Positions 8,480 through 16,290 of a stretch of DNA of 64,000 nucleotides are shown one piece after another; positions within the stretch are counted from its first letter, which is position 1; each line of letters starts with the position of its first letter. Below the pieces are notes generated by a model, which searched no databases, was not told where the DNA came from, and worked only from the letters and a program-made list of their open reading frames with translations. This DNA comes from Georhizobium profundi (GTDB lineage: Bacteria > Pseudomonadota > Alphaproteobacteria > Rhizobiales > Rhizobiaceae). The translations under genes and the position numbers were made by a program. Location of the stretch: assembly GCF_003952725.1 (NCBI RefSeq), contig NZ_CP032509.1, forward strand, positions 3,372,001-3,436,000, written 5' to 3'.

Positions 8480-10615
8480 TCACCAGCGGTAGCTCAGCGT
8501 CAGGCCGACTTCGCGGCCTTCGCCGTAGAAACATGCGGTAGGGCTGCTGCAGCCGGCGACATAGGTTTCATCGAAGAGGTTAGAGACGTTGAGCGCGGCC
8601 GCGAACGCATCCTTTTCGTAGCGCAACGCGGCATCGACGAGCACGGTGTCACCGACTTCGAGCGTGTTGGCGGTGTCGGCATAGGAGCGGCCGACATAGC
8701 GAACGCCGCCGCCGACGCTCACGCCTTCGAGCGCGCCTTGCGGGACGGTGTAATCCAGCCAGAGAGATGCGAACTGCTCCGGCGCGGCGGTCGGCACATT
8801 GCCGATCTCGACCGGATTGCCCTCCTCGATCGTGAGATCGTACCAGGTGTAGGAGCCGACGAACTTCAGATCCGGCGTGATCTGGCCGGCCGCTTCCAGT
8901 TCAAAACCTTGCGAATTCACGGCGCCGATCTGGCGATTGAAGTTGATGCCGTCGGACGTCACGACGTTCTCGCGCGTCAGGTCGAAAACGGAAAGGCCGA
9001 TGTACCCGCCGCCCAGAAAGGCAGGCTGGTACTTCACGCCGGCTTCGTACTGGATCCCCGTTTCCGGATCGAATGCCGCGCCCGAGACGCTGTCGGTGCC
9101 GATAACGGGCAGGAACGAGCGCGAAACGCTGACATAGGGCGAGATGCCGTTGTCGAAGCCGTACATCAGCCCCGCACGGCCTGAGAGCGCTTCGGAGGAT
9201 TGGGAGCTGTCGGCGCCGATATTGTTGTCGATATCGGTGTCGACGAAATCGGACCGGCCGGACAGGACGAGATCCCAGTTTCCGTATTCGATCTGATCCT
9301 GCACGTAGAGGCCGAGCTGGCGCTGGACCGTGCTCTGGTCGCTATAGCGCGTCGTCGGTGCGGTGATGCCGGAATAGACCGGGTTGAGAAGATCGAGCGA
9401 CGGGGCGAAGTCGAAACCGGCCTCGTCATCGAGATCGAAGCGGGCATAGTCCACCCCGAAAAGCAGCGTGTGCGAAAGCGGACCCGTTTCGGCTAGGAAT
9501 TCCGCCTGGTTGTCGACCGAGAACAGGCCGAGTTGCGGCGTCGTGATGAAGTTGAAGCGCGCCAGATCGGCGTTCGTGGCGGTGGGCGAGCCGGTCGCGT
9601 AACCAACGCCATAGACATTGGTGAAGTCGATGTCGAGATGCGCGTAGCGCAGGTTCTGACGCACCGTCACCCGGTCGTTGAAGCGATGCTCGAATTCGTA
9701 CCCCGCCATGGCCTGGGTCCGCTTGAACGCATCGTATCCGGGCTCCGACGTGAAGGTTTCCGGATCGATCCGGCCGAAGGGCGCGTCGACCTCGGTGCCG
9801 ACATAGGGCAGGAAGTTCTGGCCATTGGTGCTGAAGGCCTGAACATTGGCGTATAATTCGAGCGTCGTATCCTCGCTCGGCGTCCAGATGAGCGACGGCA
9901 TGATGGCGAAGCCATCGTCGTCGATGAAATCATATTCGGTGTCGCCGGCATTGCCCGAAGCCACGAAGCGCCAGGCCCAATCGCCGGAGCGCCCAGCAAC
10001 GCCTTGTGCGTCAATGCCGAAGTTCCCGCGGCCATGCTCGTTGATGCCGGTCGTGATCTCACCGCCGATCTCCCCCGTCGGCCGCTTGGTGACCATGTTA
10101 ATGAGGCCGCCGGGGTTGGACGAGCCATAAAGGGAGGAGGATGGGCCGCGCAGCACGTCGATACGCTCGAGCAGATAGGGGTTCATCTTCCAAGTGGCGA
10201 AACTGTCGCTGGATTTCAGCGCGAGGCCGTCGACGAAATAGCTGCTCACCTGGGAGGTAAAGCCGCGCAGCAGGAACCAGTCGTTACGGGCATCATTCCC
10301 GAATGTTTCGGAACGAATGCCCGGTGAATAGCGCGTCGCTTCGGTGACCGTGCGGGCCGCCGTGTCGGAGATGAAGTCGGCGCCCACGACGCTGACGGCC
10401 TGCGGCGTTTCGATGATCGGGCGACCGCCCTTGGTGGCGCTGACGCTCGCCTCGGCGGCATAACCTTCGAACGGCCCCTGCCCGTCGTCGAAGACGCCCT
10501 GCACTTCGATCGATTCCAGTTCGGTGGGCGTTTGCGCAAGTGCTGACACTGGCAAGCAAACGCCAGTCAAAAGCGCCAATCGAAGCAGTGTTTTGCAGGA
10601 CGTTGCGGCCATCAT
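8480..10615 (-). CDS. fhuA: TonB-dependent ferric-hydroxamate siderophore receptor (FhuA family)
   Basis: 711 residues. A signal peptide (LLRLALLTGVCLPVSALAQ) is followed by a TonB-box-like LESIEVQG, a plug domain (VVGADFISDT, then LRGFTSQVSSYFVDG and the IDVLRGPSSSLYGSSNPGG motif at its end), and a long beta-barrel ending in an aromatic residue (LTLSYRW) as outer-membrane proteins do. The CFYGEGREV stretch near the C-terminus, with a partner Cys just before, is typical of FhuA/FoxA-type receptors. Start: AGGGGAAC directly before ATG at 10615. It imports ferric hydroxamates with energy from TonB-ExbBD, which are not in the window. A RirA-type operator lies about 85 bases upstream. Confidence 0.92.
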   Translation of the reverse strand: MMAATSCKTLLRLALLTGVCLPVSALAQTPTELESIEVQGVFDDGQGPFEGYAAEASVSATKGGRPIIETPQAVSVVGADFISDTAARTVTEATRYSPGIRSETFGNDARNDWFLLRGFTSQVSSYFVDGLALKSSDSFATWKMNPYLLERIDVLRGPSSSLYGSSNPGGLINMVTKRPTGEIGGEITTGINEHGRGNFGIDAQGVAGRSGDWAWRFVASGNAGDTEYDFIDDDGFAIMPSLIWTPSEDTTLELYANVQAFSTNGQNFLPYVGTEVDAPFGRIDPETFTSEPGYDAFKRTQAMAGYEFEHRFNDRVTVRQNLRYAHLDIDFTNVYGVGYATGSPTATNADLARFNFITTPQLGLFSVDNQAEFLAETGPLSHTLLFGVDYARFDLDDEAGFDFAPSLDLLNPVYSGITAPTTRYSDQSTVQRQLGLYVQDQIEYGNWDLVLSGRSDFVDTDIDNNIGADSSQSSEALSGRAGLMYGFDNGISPYVSVSRSFLPVIGTDSVSGAAFDPETGIQYEAGVKYQPAFLGGGYIGLSVFDLTRENVVTSDGINFNRQIGAVNSQGFELEAAGQITPDLKFVGSYTWYDLTIEEGNPVEIGNVPTAAPEQFASLWLDYTVPQGALEGVSVGGGVRYVGRSYADTANTLEVGDTVLVDAALRYEKDAFAAALNVSNLFDETYVAGCSSPTACFYGEGREVGLTLSYRW

Positions 10616-10691
10616 GTTCCCCTGGCGATGTGGCCGCCACCGCCAAGGGCATGTGAAACGACGCCCCCCGATGGCCTAGCCAAGGGGCGCG

Positions 10692-10718
10692 ATATTAAAG
10701 TTGATGATCCGAGTCAAC
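10692..10718 (-). promoter_or_regulatory. Promoter element with iron-responsive (IRO-type) operator of the fhu operon
   Basis: On the minus strand, TAATAT (plus 10692-10697) is a near-consensus -10 element. Just upstream is the inverted repeat GTTGA-N9-TCAAC at 10700-10718, which contains TGA-N9-TCA, the published core of the RirA iron-responsive operator of rhizobia. It overlaps the -35/-10 spacer region, so a bound repressor would block RNA polymerase. It is the only site of this type noticed upstream of an iron gene here. RirA control is inference from motif plus gene function. Confidence 0.6.
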
Positions 10719-10749
10719 TTCAAACTTGAGTTTACCGCTCCAGAAAGGA

Positions 10750-11712
10750 TCAGCCGCCGAAGACATGGGCTGCGACGAAAACCCAGAAGAGCGTCGACAA
10801 AACCGCCAGCGGCGTCGACATTGTCATGGCCGTCGAGGCGAGGCGCTGGCCGGTGTTGAACTTGTTGGCGATCAGCCAGGAATTGACGCCTGCGGGCATC
10901 GAGGCCGAGACGACGGCGACCTGCGCGGTTAGCGGTGGCAAATCCAAGATAAGCGCCATGACAAGGACAACCGTGGGCATCACCATCAGCTTGAGGAAGG
11001 TCAGCGCTGCGGCGGGCATCAGGTGTCCGGCAAGTCCGAAATTGCGCAGGCTCATGCCCATGGCGAAAAGCGCCAGGGGGGCTGCGATATCGGCGAGGCT
11101 GTTGACGAGACGGCTGCCGAGCGAAGGCAGTTCGAGGCCGATCAGGCGCCCGATCAGCCCGCAGAGAATGCCGACGATCAGCGGGTTTCGGATGAGTTGC
11201 AGGCCGAAGCTGCGCACGAAAGCGACGATCCCGATCGAGCCCTTCGACACTCCATCCTTGTGCTGCGCCCATTCGAACAACAACATCGACACAGCCATCA
11301 GGATCACCAGATGGATGGAGATGATCAGGCTCAGCAACAAGAGGCCCTCGGGCCCGTAGATGCCGGCGATCAGCGGGAGGCCAAGAAGGACCAGATTGGC
11401 AAAGGCGGATGTCACGCCGGCCACGACGCCTGCCCGTGCGTCTCGCCCGAACACCTGACGGATGGTGATGTGCCCAAGCGTCCAGGTGACGGCAATTCCT
11501 GAGAAATAGGCGATCCACAGCCCCCAGGGCAGACCGGAGCCGAAGTCGGCTGCGAGCAGCGTTCTGAAGAGAAGCATCGGCAGAGCGACGGAGACGACGA
11601 AGGTGCTGAGCCCCTCGCCCGTCTGGGCTTTCAAAAGACCGAGAGCGGCCGCACCATAACCGATGACGATAAGGGCAAAGATGAAAAGGATCGTCTCGAC
11701 GAAGGGCGGCAT
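10750..11712 (-). CDS. AEC-family transporter (auxin/malonate efflux carrier type)
   Basis: 320 residues from ATG at 11712 (MPPFVETILFIFALI). Upstream in-frame codons to 11817 encode a polar stretch that does not resemble the family, so the shorter start is used, though its ribosome site is weak. About ten hydrophobic helices form two five-helix bundles, with the family's NPLIVGILCG and MPAGVNSW motifs in the second half. AEC proteins export organic anions by secondary transport; the substrate is unknown. It lies upstream of fhuA on the same strand, but the operator between them suggests fhuA has its own promoter. Confidence 0.85.
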   Translation of the reverse strand: MPPFVETILFIFALIVIGYGAAALGLLKAQTGEGLSTFVVSVALPMLLFRTLLAADFGSGLPWGLWIAYFSGIAVTWTLGHITIRQVFGRDARAGVVAGVTSAFANLVLLGLPLIAGIYGPEGLLLLSLIISIHLVILMAVSMLLFEWAQHKDGVSKGSIGIVAFVRSFGLQLIRNPLIVGILCGLIGRLIGLELPSLGSRLVNSLADIAAPLALFAMGMSLRNFGLAGHLMPAAALTFLKLMVMPTVVLVMALILDLPPLTAQVAVVSASMPAGVNSWLIANKFNTGQRLASTAMTMSTPLAVLSTLFWVFVAAHVFGG

Positions 11713-11933
11713 GGCAGACTTTGGGAGGTGGGGCAGCGAAGGCGATTGTGCCAGCGATAGGGGGCAAAGCTTGCTTACGCCCGCAATTTGCGCCTGTACA
11801 CCCTTGCTGCCAGGCAATCACGCGTCTGACCCCGACGAAGATTGCAGCAGCCTCGAAGGCATGGCAAACGCTAACCCGACGCAGCTGCCTTCCTGGACGC
11901 CTCTCGGCTCCAGCAATCCCAGGACCATCTCCT

Positions 11934-12365
11934 TTGACCGAACTTATAGGCCTGTTCTTTTCCGCCATGGTTTCGGCAAGCATCTTGCCCGGAACTTCCG
12001 AGGCTGTGCTCATCTATCTCATCAGCACCGGGACGACCGCGATCTGGGTGCTCGTGGTAGTGGCGACGGTCGGCAACGTGGCGGGATCGATCATCAACTG
12101 GATCCTCGGTCTCTATGTGGAGCGCTTTGGCGATCGGAAGTGGTTCCCGGTTTCGCCCGACAAGCTCGACAAGGCGCAACGCTGGTTCAGCCGATACGGG
12201 GTCTATGCACTCCTGTTTTCATGGGTGCCGCTGTTCGGCGACGCGCTGACGCTTTTTGCCGGCGTGATGAAAACCAAGCTGCTCACATTCATCATTCTCG
12301 TGGCGATCGGTAAAGGTGCACGCTACATCGTCATCGCCTACACGACCTCGGCCATTGCGCGCTGA
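11934..12365 (+). CDS. YqaA-family small inner-membrane protein (DedA/SNARE-associated related)
   Basis: 143 residues from a TTG at 11934 with AGGA eight bases before it; there is no ATG near the start of the conserved region. Hydrophobic segments start LIGLFFSAMVSASILPGTSEA and continue with VLVVVATVGNVAGSIINWILG, followed by the conserved RYGVYALLFSWVPLFGDALT region. E. coli YqaA is of almost the same length. The family is distantly related to DedA proteins; the function is not known. The gene is followed after 22 bases by an aminotransferase in the same direction, possibly one transcript. Confidence 0.8.
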   Translation: MTELIGLFFSAMVSASILPGTSEAVLIYLISTGTTAIWVLVVVATVGNVAGSIINWILGLYVERFGDRKWFPVSPDKLDKAQRWFSRYGVYALLFSWVPLFGDALTLFAGVMKTKLLTFIILVAIGKGARYIVIAYTTSAIAR

Positions 12366-12387
12366 GCCACCGGACAAGGAGCGCTTT

Positions 12388-13500
12388 ATGGGATTTTCGC
12401 GGTTCACGTCACTCGTCTCCGGTCTTCCGGCAACGATCCCCTTCGTCGGGCCGGAGACCCAGGAGCGTCAACGCGGACGGCCGTTCGATGCGCGCATCGG
12501 CGCTAATGAAAGCGCCTTCGGCCCCTCTCCCAAGGTCGTCGAGGCCATGGCTGAAGCGGGCAAGGAAGCCTGGAAATATTGCGATGCGGAGAACTACCAG
12601 TTGAAGACCGCGCTGTCGGCGCATCTCGGCGTTCCCTATGACGCAGTTGCAGTCGGCGAAGGGATCGATGGCCTGCTCGGCCTGATCGTGCGCATGATCG
12701 TTGAGCCCGGCACGCCGGTGGTGACGTCGCTCGGCGCCTATCCAACCTTCAACTACCATGTTGCCGGGTTTGGCGGGCGGCTCGTTACCGTGCCCTATCG
12801 GGACGATCATGAGGACTGGCAAGCGCTCGCCGAAACCTGCCGCAGGGAAGACGCACCGCTCGTCTATTTCGCCAACCCGGACAACCCGATGGGCAGCTTC
12901 GTCGACGCCGGCCAGGTGGCAGCGTTCGTCGATGCCGTTCCGGAGACAACGATGGTGGTGCTGGACGAAGCCTATGGCGAAACCGCGCCAGATGGCACGC
13001 TGCCTGCGGCAGATGCCTTTCTCGACCGGCCGAACGTGATCCGCACGCGCACCTTCTCGAAAGCCTATGGGCTGGCAGGAATGCGGGTCGGCTACGCGAT
13101 CGGAGCGCCGGATACGATCCGCACCTTCGACAAGATCCGCAACCATTTCGGCGTCAACCGCCAGGGGCAGATCGCGGCGCAGGCAGCACTTGCCGACCAG
13201 ACGCATCTGAAGAGCGTCGTCGATGCCGTGGCCGAAGCGCGTGAACGGATCGCGGAGATCGCTCGCGACAATGGTTTGACGCCACTGCCCTCGGCGACCA
13301 ACTTCGTCACCATCGACTGCGGCCAGGACGGCGTGTTCGCGAAGAGCGTGCTGACCGCGCTGGTCGAAAGCGGTGTTTTCGTGCGCATGCCCGGCGTCGC
13401 ACCGCTGAACCGGTGCATCCGTGTGAGCGCGGCGCCAGAGGCCGAGCTCGATGTCTTCGCAGAACGGCTGCCAGCGGCCTTGAAAGCCGCCCGCGGCTGA
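12388..13500 (+). CDS. PLP-dependent aminotransferase, histidinol-phosphate aminotransferase-like (class I/II)
   Basis: 370 residues from ATG at 12388, preceded by AAGGAG. Fold-type I motifs are present: GANESAFGPSPKV at the N-terminus, GEGIDGLLGLIV for the cofactor phosphate, FANPDNPMGS, VVLDEAYGE with the Asp that holds pyridoxal phosphate, and TFSKAYGLAGMRVGY with the Schiff-base Lys. The set is HisC-like, and proteins of this type often annotated as HisC paralogues act on aromatic amino acids or other substrates. No other his genes lie nearby, so a role outside histidine synthesis is quite possible. Its tight spacing after the yqaA-like gene suggests co-transcription. Confidence 0.87.
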   Translation: MGFSRFTSLVSGLPATIPFVGPETQERQRGRPFDARIGANESAFGPSPKVVEAMAEAGKEAWKYCDAENYQLKTALSAHLGVPYDAVAVGEGIDGLLGLIVRMIVEPGTPVVTSLGAYPTFNYHVAGFGGRLVTVPYRDDHEDWQALAETCRREDAPLVYFANPDNPMGSFVDAGQVAAFVDAVPETTMVVLDEAYGETAPDGTLPAADAFLDRPNVIRTRTFSKAYGLAGMRVGYAIGAPDTIRTFDKIRNHFGVNRQGQIAAQAALADQTHLKSVVDAVAEARERIAEIARDNGLTPLPSATNFVTIDCGQDGVFAKSVLTALVESGVFVRMPGVAPLNRCIRVSAAPEAELDVFAERLPAALKAARG

Positions 13501-13558
13501 GGGACATCTCCGGCCGCACCCTTCTTGCGGAGCGTCTTGCCGGTCCCTCAGCGATCGA

Positions 13559-13825
13559 TCAGTGCATCGTCATCCATTCGCGGGCAGCGCGCAGCGCCGC
13601 AGCGAGTTCGCTCTTCGACATCGTCGCGGCAACGTCGGCGCGCAGTTCGGCGGCGCGGTCGGAGCCCTTGATGGCGGCGATGTTCAGCCATTTGTGGGCT
13701 GCGACCAGATCCTGACCGCATTCGCGGCCGGTCGCATACATCAGGCCCATTTCGCAGAAGACGTCTGCATTGGTCTTGCCGCCCTGGGCGGAAACTTCGT
13801 GATCCAGAATGTCAAAGCGAGCCAT
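13559..13825 (-). CDS. Small Sel1-repeat protein (88 aa)
   Basis: 88 residues. The central part FCEMGLMYATGRECGQDLVAAHKWLN matches one Sel1-like repeat (helix-turn-helix of SEL1/TPR type), followed by a second partial repeat (IAAIKGSDRAAELRADVAA). No signal peptide, so probably cytosolic. A GGGGATATGAGAT leader precedes ATG at 13825. Such one-repeat proteins are common in rhizobia and presumably bind partner proteins; none is known here. It is convergent with the aminotransferase gene. Confidence 0.8.
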   Translation of the reverse strand: MARFDILDHEVSAQGGKTNADVFCEMGLMYATGRECGQDLVAAHKWLNIAAIKGSDRAAELRADVAATMSKSELAAALRAAREWMTMH

Positions 13826-14331
13826 ATCTCATATCCCCGTTCGAATTCGTTTTCTTCGTTGTCCCTGTCGCACTCTTTCCGAGAGCGTCTTTTGCTTTTC
13901 TTTTTGTTGCCCGGTGCCGGTTTTCCGGTCTTTCCGGGGTGTCAGCGCCGTCTTGCCGCGGCGTCTCCCTGATGTGATCTACTATGCCCGGAAGGCTTGA
14001 AACCGCCGTTAAAAGGCGTGCTTAACTGGAGACAAACAAAGTTCAAATGCTTGGTAAATTTGGGTTTTTGTTAAACATCGCACCCGCTGCGGCGCGGCGC
14101 TTTTGAGACAAATTTTAGAGGATGTTTACCGAGCGATTTTCACCGGCTGCTAACCACGAATAACGGCGGTGATTCTTATCGGCACGCGGACTCGCTCTGC
14201 CGGACAGGAATTTCCACGGCGAGATGCGCACGCAGAGCGCCAATTCTGTTTACGCTTACGTGCGCGTCATCTATAAGAGGGCACGGTCGCCCGGGAGGCT
14301 TCGGCGATCGCTCTTGAGGAGGAGACAATCG
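13826..14331. other. Intergenic region, about 500 bp, partly AT-rich
   Basis: No convincing gene is visible. The part around 14030-14150 is AT-richer than the rest, with runs such as GGGTTTTTGTTAAACATC. The left part is the leader of the Sel1-repeat gene on the minus strand; the right part carries a good promoter for the DUF2147 gene. Nothing that looks like a tRNA or riboswitch was found. Confidence 0.5.
14249..14277 (+). promoter_or_regulatory. Predicted sigma-70-type promoter of the DUF2147 gene
   Basis: TTTACG at 14249-14254 and TATAAG at 14272-14277 are separated by exactly 17 bases, close to the housekeeping consensus. The predicted start near 14284 gives a leader of about 48 bases ending in AGGAGGAGA before ATG at 14332. 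Confidence 0.5.
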
Positions 14332-14679
14332 ATGATGATGCGCGCAGTCATTCTGGCAGGCGTGATGAGTTTTGGCCTTGCGGCTCAGGCGAATGCCGCC
14401 GAGCCGATCGAAGGCACGTGGCTGCGTCCGTCCACGGGCACGCTCGTGACCTTCGCGCCGTGCAGCGACGGCTTCTGCGGAACCGTTCAGAACGGCGAGT
14501 TCCAGGGCCAGCAGATCGGTGCGATGGCCGGTTCGGGCACCAACTATTCCGGCTCGATCACGGATCTAGCCGAAGACAAGACTTACAGGGGCAAGGCGGC
14601 TGTCGACGGCAACAATATGCGCCTCGAAGGCTGTGTACTCGCGGTTCTGTGCCGCGGCGAGACCTGGCAGCGCCAGTAG
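14332..14679 (+). CDS. DUF2147 family secreted protein
   Basis: 115 residues beginning MMMRAVILAGVMSFGLAAQ with signal cleavage after ANAA. AGGAGGAGA seven bases upstream marks the start at one of three tandem ATGs. The mature part, EGTWLRPSTGTLVTFAPCSD then FCGTVQNGE, has the GxW...C...G pattern of DUF2147, small periplasmic proteins with a lipocalin-like barrel. Four cysteines suggest two disulfides (CSDGFC; CVLAVLC). Function unknown. A strong terminator follows, and a promoter precedes it, so it is a single-gene unit. Confidence 0.85.
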   Translation: MMMRAVILAGVMSFGLAAQANAAEPIEGTWLRPSTGTLVTFAPCSDGFCGTVQNGEFQGQQIGAMAGSGTNYSGSITDLAEDKTYRGKAAVDGNNMRLEGCVLAVLCRGETWQRQ

Positions 14680-14701
14680 ATCGTACCAAGTTCTGACATT
14701 T

Positions 14702-14733
14702 GCCGCCGTGGCATCCGCTCCGGCGGCTTTTTT
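14702..14733 (+). terminator. Intrinsic terminator after the DUF2147 gene
   Basis: GCCGCCG (14702-14708) pairs with CGGCGGC (14721-14727), loop of 12 bases, followed directly by TTTTTT (14728-14733). It lies 22 bases after the stop. Confidence 0.85.
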
Positions 14734-14879
14734 GCGTGCGCAGAAAAGCCGAACGAAGCCGGCATGGATGACCCTAAAGGGTGGGCGCTCGATCTCTCTG
14801 GTCGGAATTTGAGAGGCAGTATAGAGCGAATGGATCGCCTCGCGATTCGCGCTGCCACCCTTCCTTCCGGGGATCCTCG

Positions 14880-15230
14880 ATGACCTACGCCGCCATCATG
14901 CCGATCGTGCTTCTCGCGCTGTCGAACGTCTTCATGACGTTCGCCTGGTACGGACATCTGAAATTCGAGAACAAGGCCCTCTGGATCGTGATCCTGGCCA
15001 GTTGGGGGATCGCCTTCTTCGAATACTGTCTTGCCGTGCCGGCAAACCGCATCGGACATCAGGTGTATTCGGCAGCCGAGCTGAAGACGATGCAGGAAGT
15101 GATCACGCTCGTGATCTTTGCCTTCTTCTCGGTCTATTTCCTCGGCGAGAAGCTGACCATCAACCACCTCGTCGGCTTTGCGATGATCGCCGGCGGCGCC
15201 TTCTTCGTGTTCAAGGCGCCGCTCGGCTAG
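14880..15230 (+). CDS. DMT-type small membrane protein (DUF486)
   Basis: 116 residues from ATG at 14880 (MTYAAIMPIVLLALSN). Four hydrophobic helices, with the conserved FMTFAWYGHLKF and EYCLAVPANRIG motifs and a C-terminal helix GFAMIAGGAFFVFK. This is the DUF486 family, related to small drug/metabolite transporters. The role is unknown; it probably sits in the inner membrane as a dimer. It is convergent with the glutathione transferase-like gene, with only five bases between stops. Confidence 0.83.
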   Translation: MTYAAIMPIVLLALSNVFMTFAWYGHLKFENKALWIVILASWGIAFFEYCLAVPANRIGHQVYSAAELKTMQEVITLVIFAFFSVYFLGEKLTINHLVGFAMIAGGAFFVFKAPLG

Positions 15231-15235
15231 ATCAC

Positions 15236-15931
15236 TCAGCGCGCGCGCTGGCCGAAGAGCACCTTCTTCGCCTCATCGTCATTGGCGATGTTGCGGCGGT
15301 GCTCCTCTCCCACCTTGAGGCCACGCTCGACCGCGGGACGGGCCAGCAGCGTTTCGAACCAGCGCTTCAGATGGGGGAAATCGTTCAGATCCTGGCCCTG
15401 ATTGGCGTGGGGCTTGACCCACCCGACGCAGGCCATGTCGGCGATCGAATACGCGCCCGCTAGAAACTCACGGTCCGCCAGGCGCTTGTTCATGACGCCG
15501 TAGAGGCGGTTCACCTCGTTGGTATAGCGATCGATGGCGTAGGGCACCTTCTCCGGCGCGTACTGGCGGAAATGATGGGCTTGGCCAGCCATCGGCCCCA
15601 GACCGCCCATCTGCCAGAACAGCCATTGGTCGACCTCGACACGTGCGCGCTCGTCGCTTGGGTAGAACTGCCCCGTCTTGCGGCCCAGATACTGAAGGAT
15701 GGCGCCCGATTCGAAGACGGAAATGGGCTGCCCACCGGGACCATCCGGGTCCACGATCGCGGGCATACGGTTGTTCGGCGCGATCTTCAGGAACTCGGGC
15801 TCGAACTGCTCGCCTTTGCCGATATTGACATATTTGACGTCGTAGGGAAGACCCACCTCCTCAAGGAAAATCGTGACTTTCCAGCCATTTGGTGTCGGCC
15901 AGTAATGCAGTTCGATAGGCCTGTCGTTCAT
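15236..15931 (-). CDS. Glutathione S-transferase-like protein of the YfcG/Ure2 type
   Basis: 231 residues from ATG at 15931, which has AGGAGG eight bases before it; ten extra upstream codons are unlikely. The thioredoxin-like N-domain has IELHYWPTPNGWKVTIFLEE, the cis-Pro motif NNRMPAIVDPD and the glutathione-holding VFESGAILQYL. The all-helical C-domain follows (VDQWLFWQMGGLGPMAGQ, then SIADMACVGWVKPH). E. coli YfcG with the same motifs is a glutathione-dependent disulfide reductase lacking a catalytic Cys. A cytosolic redox role is likely; the true substrate is unknown. Confidence 0.88.
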   Translation of the reverse strand: MNDRPIELHYWPTPNGWKVTIFLEEVGLPYDVKYVNIGKGEQFEPEFLKIAPNNRMPAIVDPDGPGGQPISVFESGAILQYLGRKTGQFYPSDERARVEVDQWLFWQMGGLGPMAGQAHHFRQYAPEKVPYAIDRYTNEVNRLYGVMNKRLADREFLAGAYSIADMACVGWVKPHANQGQDLNDFPHLKRWFETLLARPAVERGLKVGEEHRRNIANDDEAKKVLFGQRAR

Positions 15932-16109
15932 CTTGGGAGCCTCCTGTTGCGTTGGCATCAAGGTAGGTTCGGTATTCGGCCATGCAAGCGGCCGAAGCCG
16001 ATTGTCTGAACGCTGGATGAACGCGAGCCTCAGACCGCGTTCAGAAGCTCTTTCTTATAAAGGCGACACGATCAGCGGATGGGCCGCTGGCTTGAGAGGA
16101 GAGACAGTC

Positions 16110-16277
16110 ATGATCGCCAGGTCCAAGCGAGGCATCGCGACTGCTCTGCGCATCTGCCTCCTCACAGCCACCTTCGTCGGGCCAATGGGCGCCTTTGCGA
16201 TGGCCAATGCCGGTGCTGAAAACAACATCAGCGGCGCCGGCCTGGTGCTCTATGTCAGCCTGCAGCGAGCCGGCTGA
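16110..16277 (+). CDS. Small secreted protein, unknown (55 aa)
   Basis: A 55-residue frame starting at ATG 16110, with GAGAGGAGAGACAG just before it. The N-terminus (RGIATALRICLLTATFVGP) followed by GAFAM is a good signal peptide; the mature part would be only about 25 residues (ANAGAENNISGAGLVLYVSL). I do not recognise it. Support is the ribosome site, signal peptide and lack of a better gene in the 180-base gap between the convergent neighbours. Confidence 0.5.
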   Translation: MIARSKRGIATALRICLLTATFVGPMGAFAMANAGAENNISGAGLVLYVSLQRAG

Positions 16278-16290
16278 CGCAAAATCACCG

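Noticed and set aside
12388-13500. Naming the aminotransferase hisC
   Set aside because: Motifs fit the HisC group, but paralogues with other substrates are common and no his genes are nearby.
13995-14030. CtrA-type site from TTAA pairs (GTTAAAAGGCGTGCTTAA)
   Set aside because: The spacing between TTAA halves is nine bases, not the seven of the CtrA consensus.
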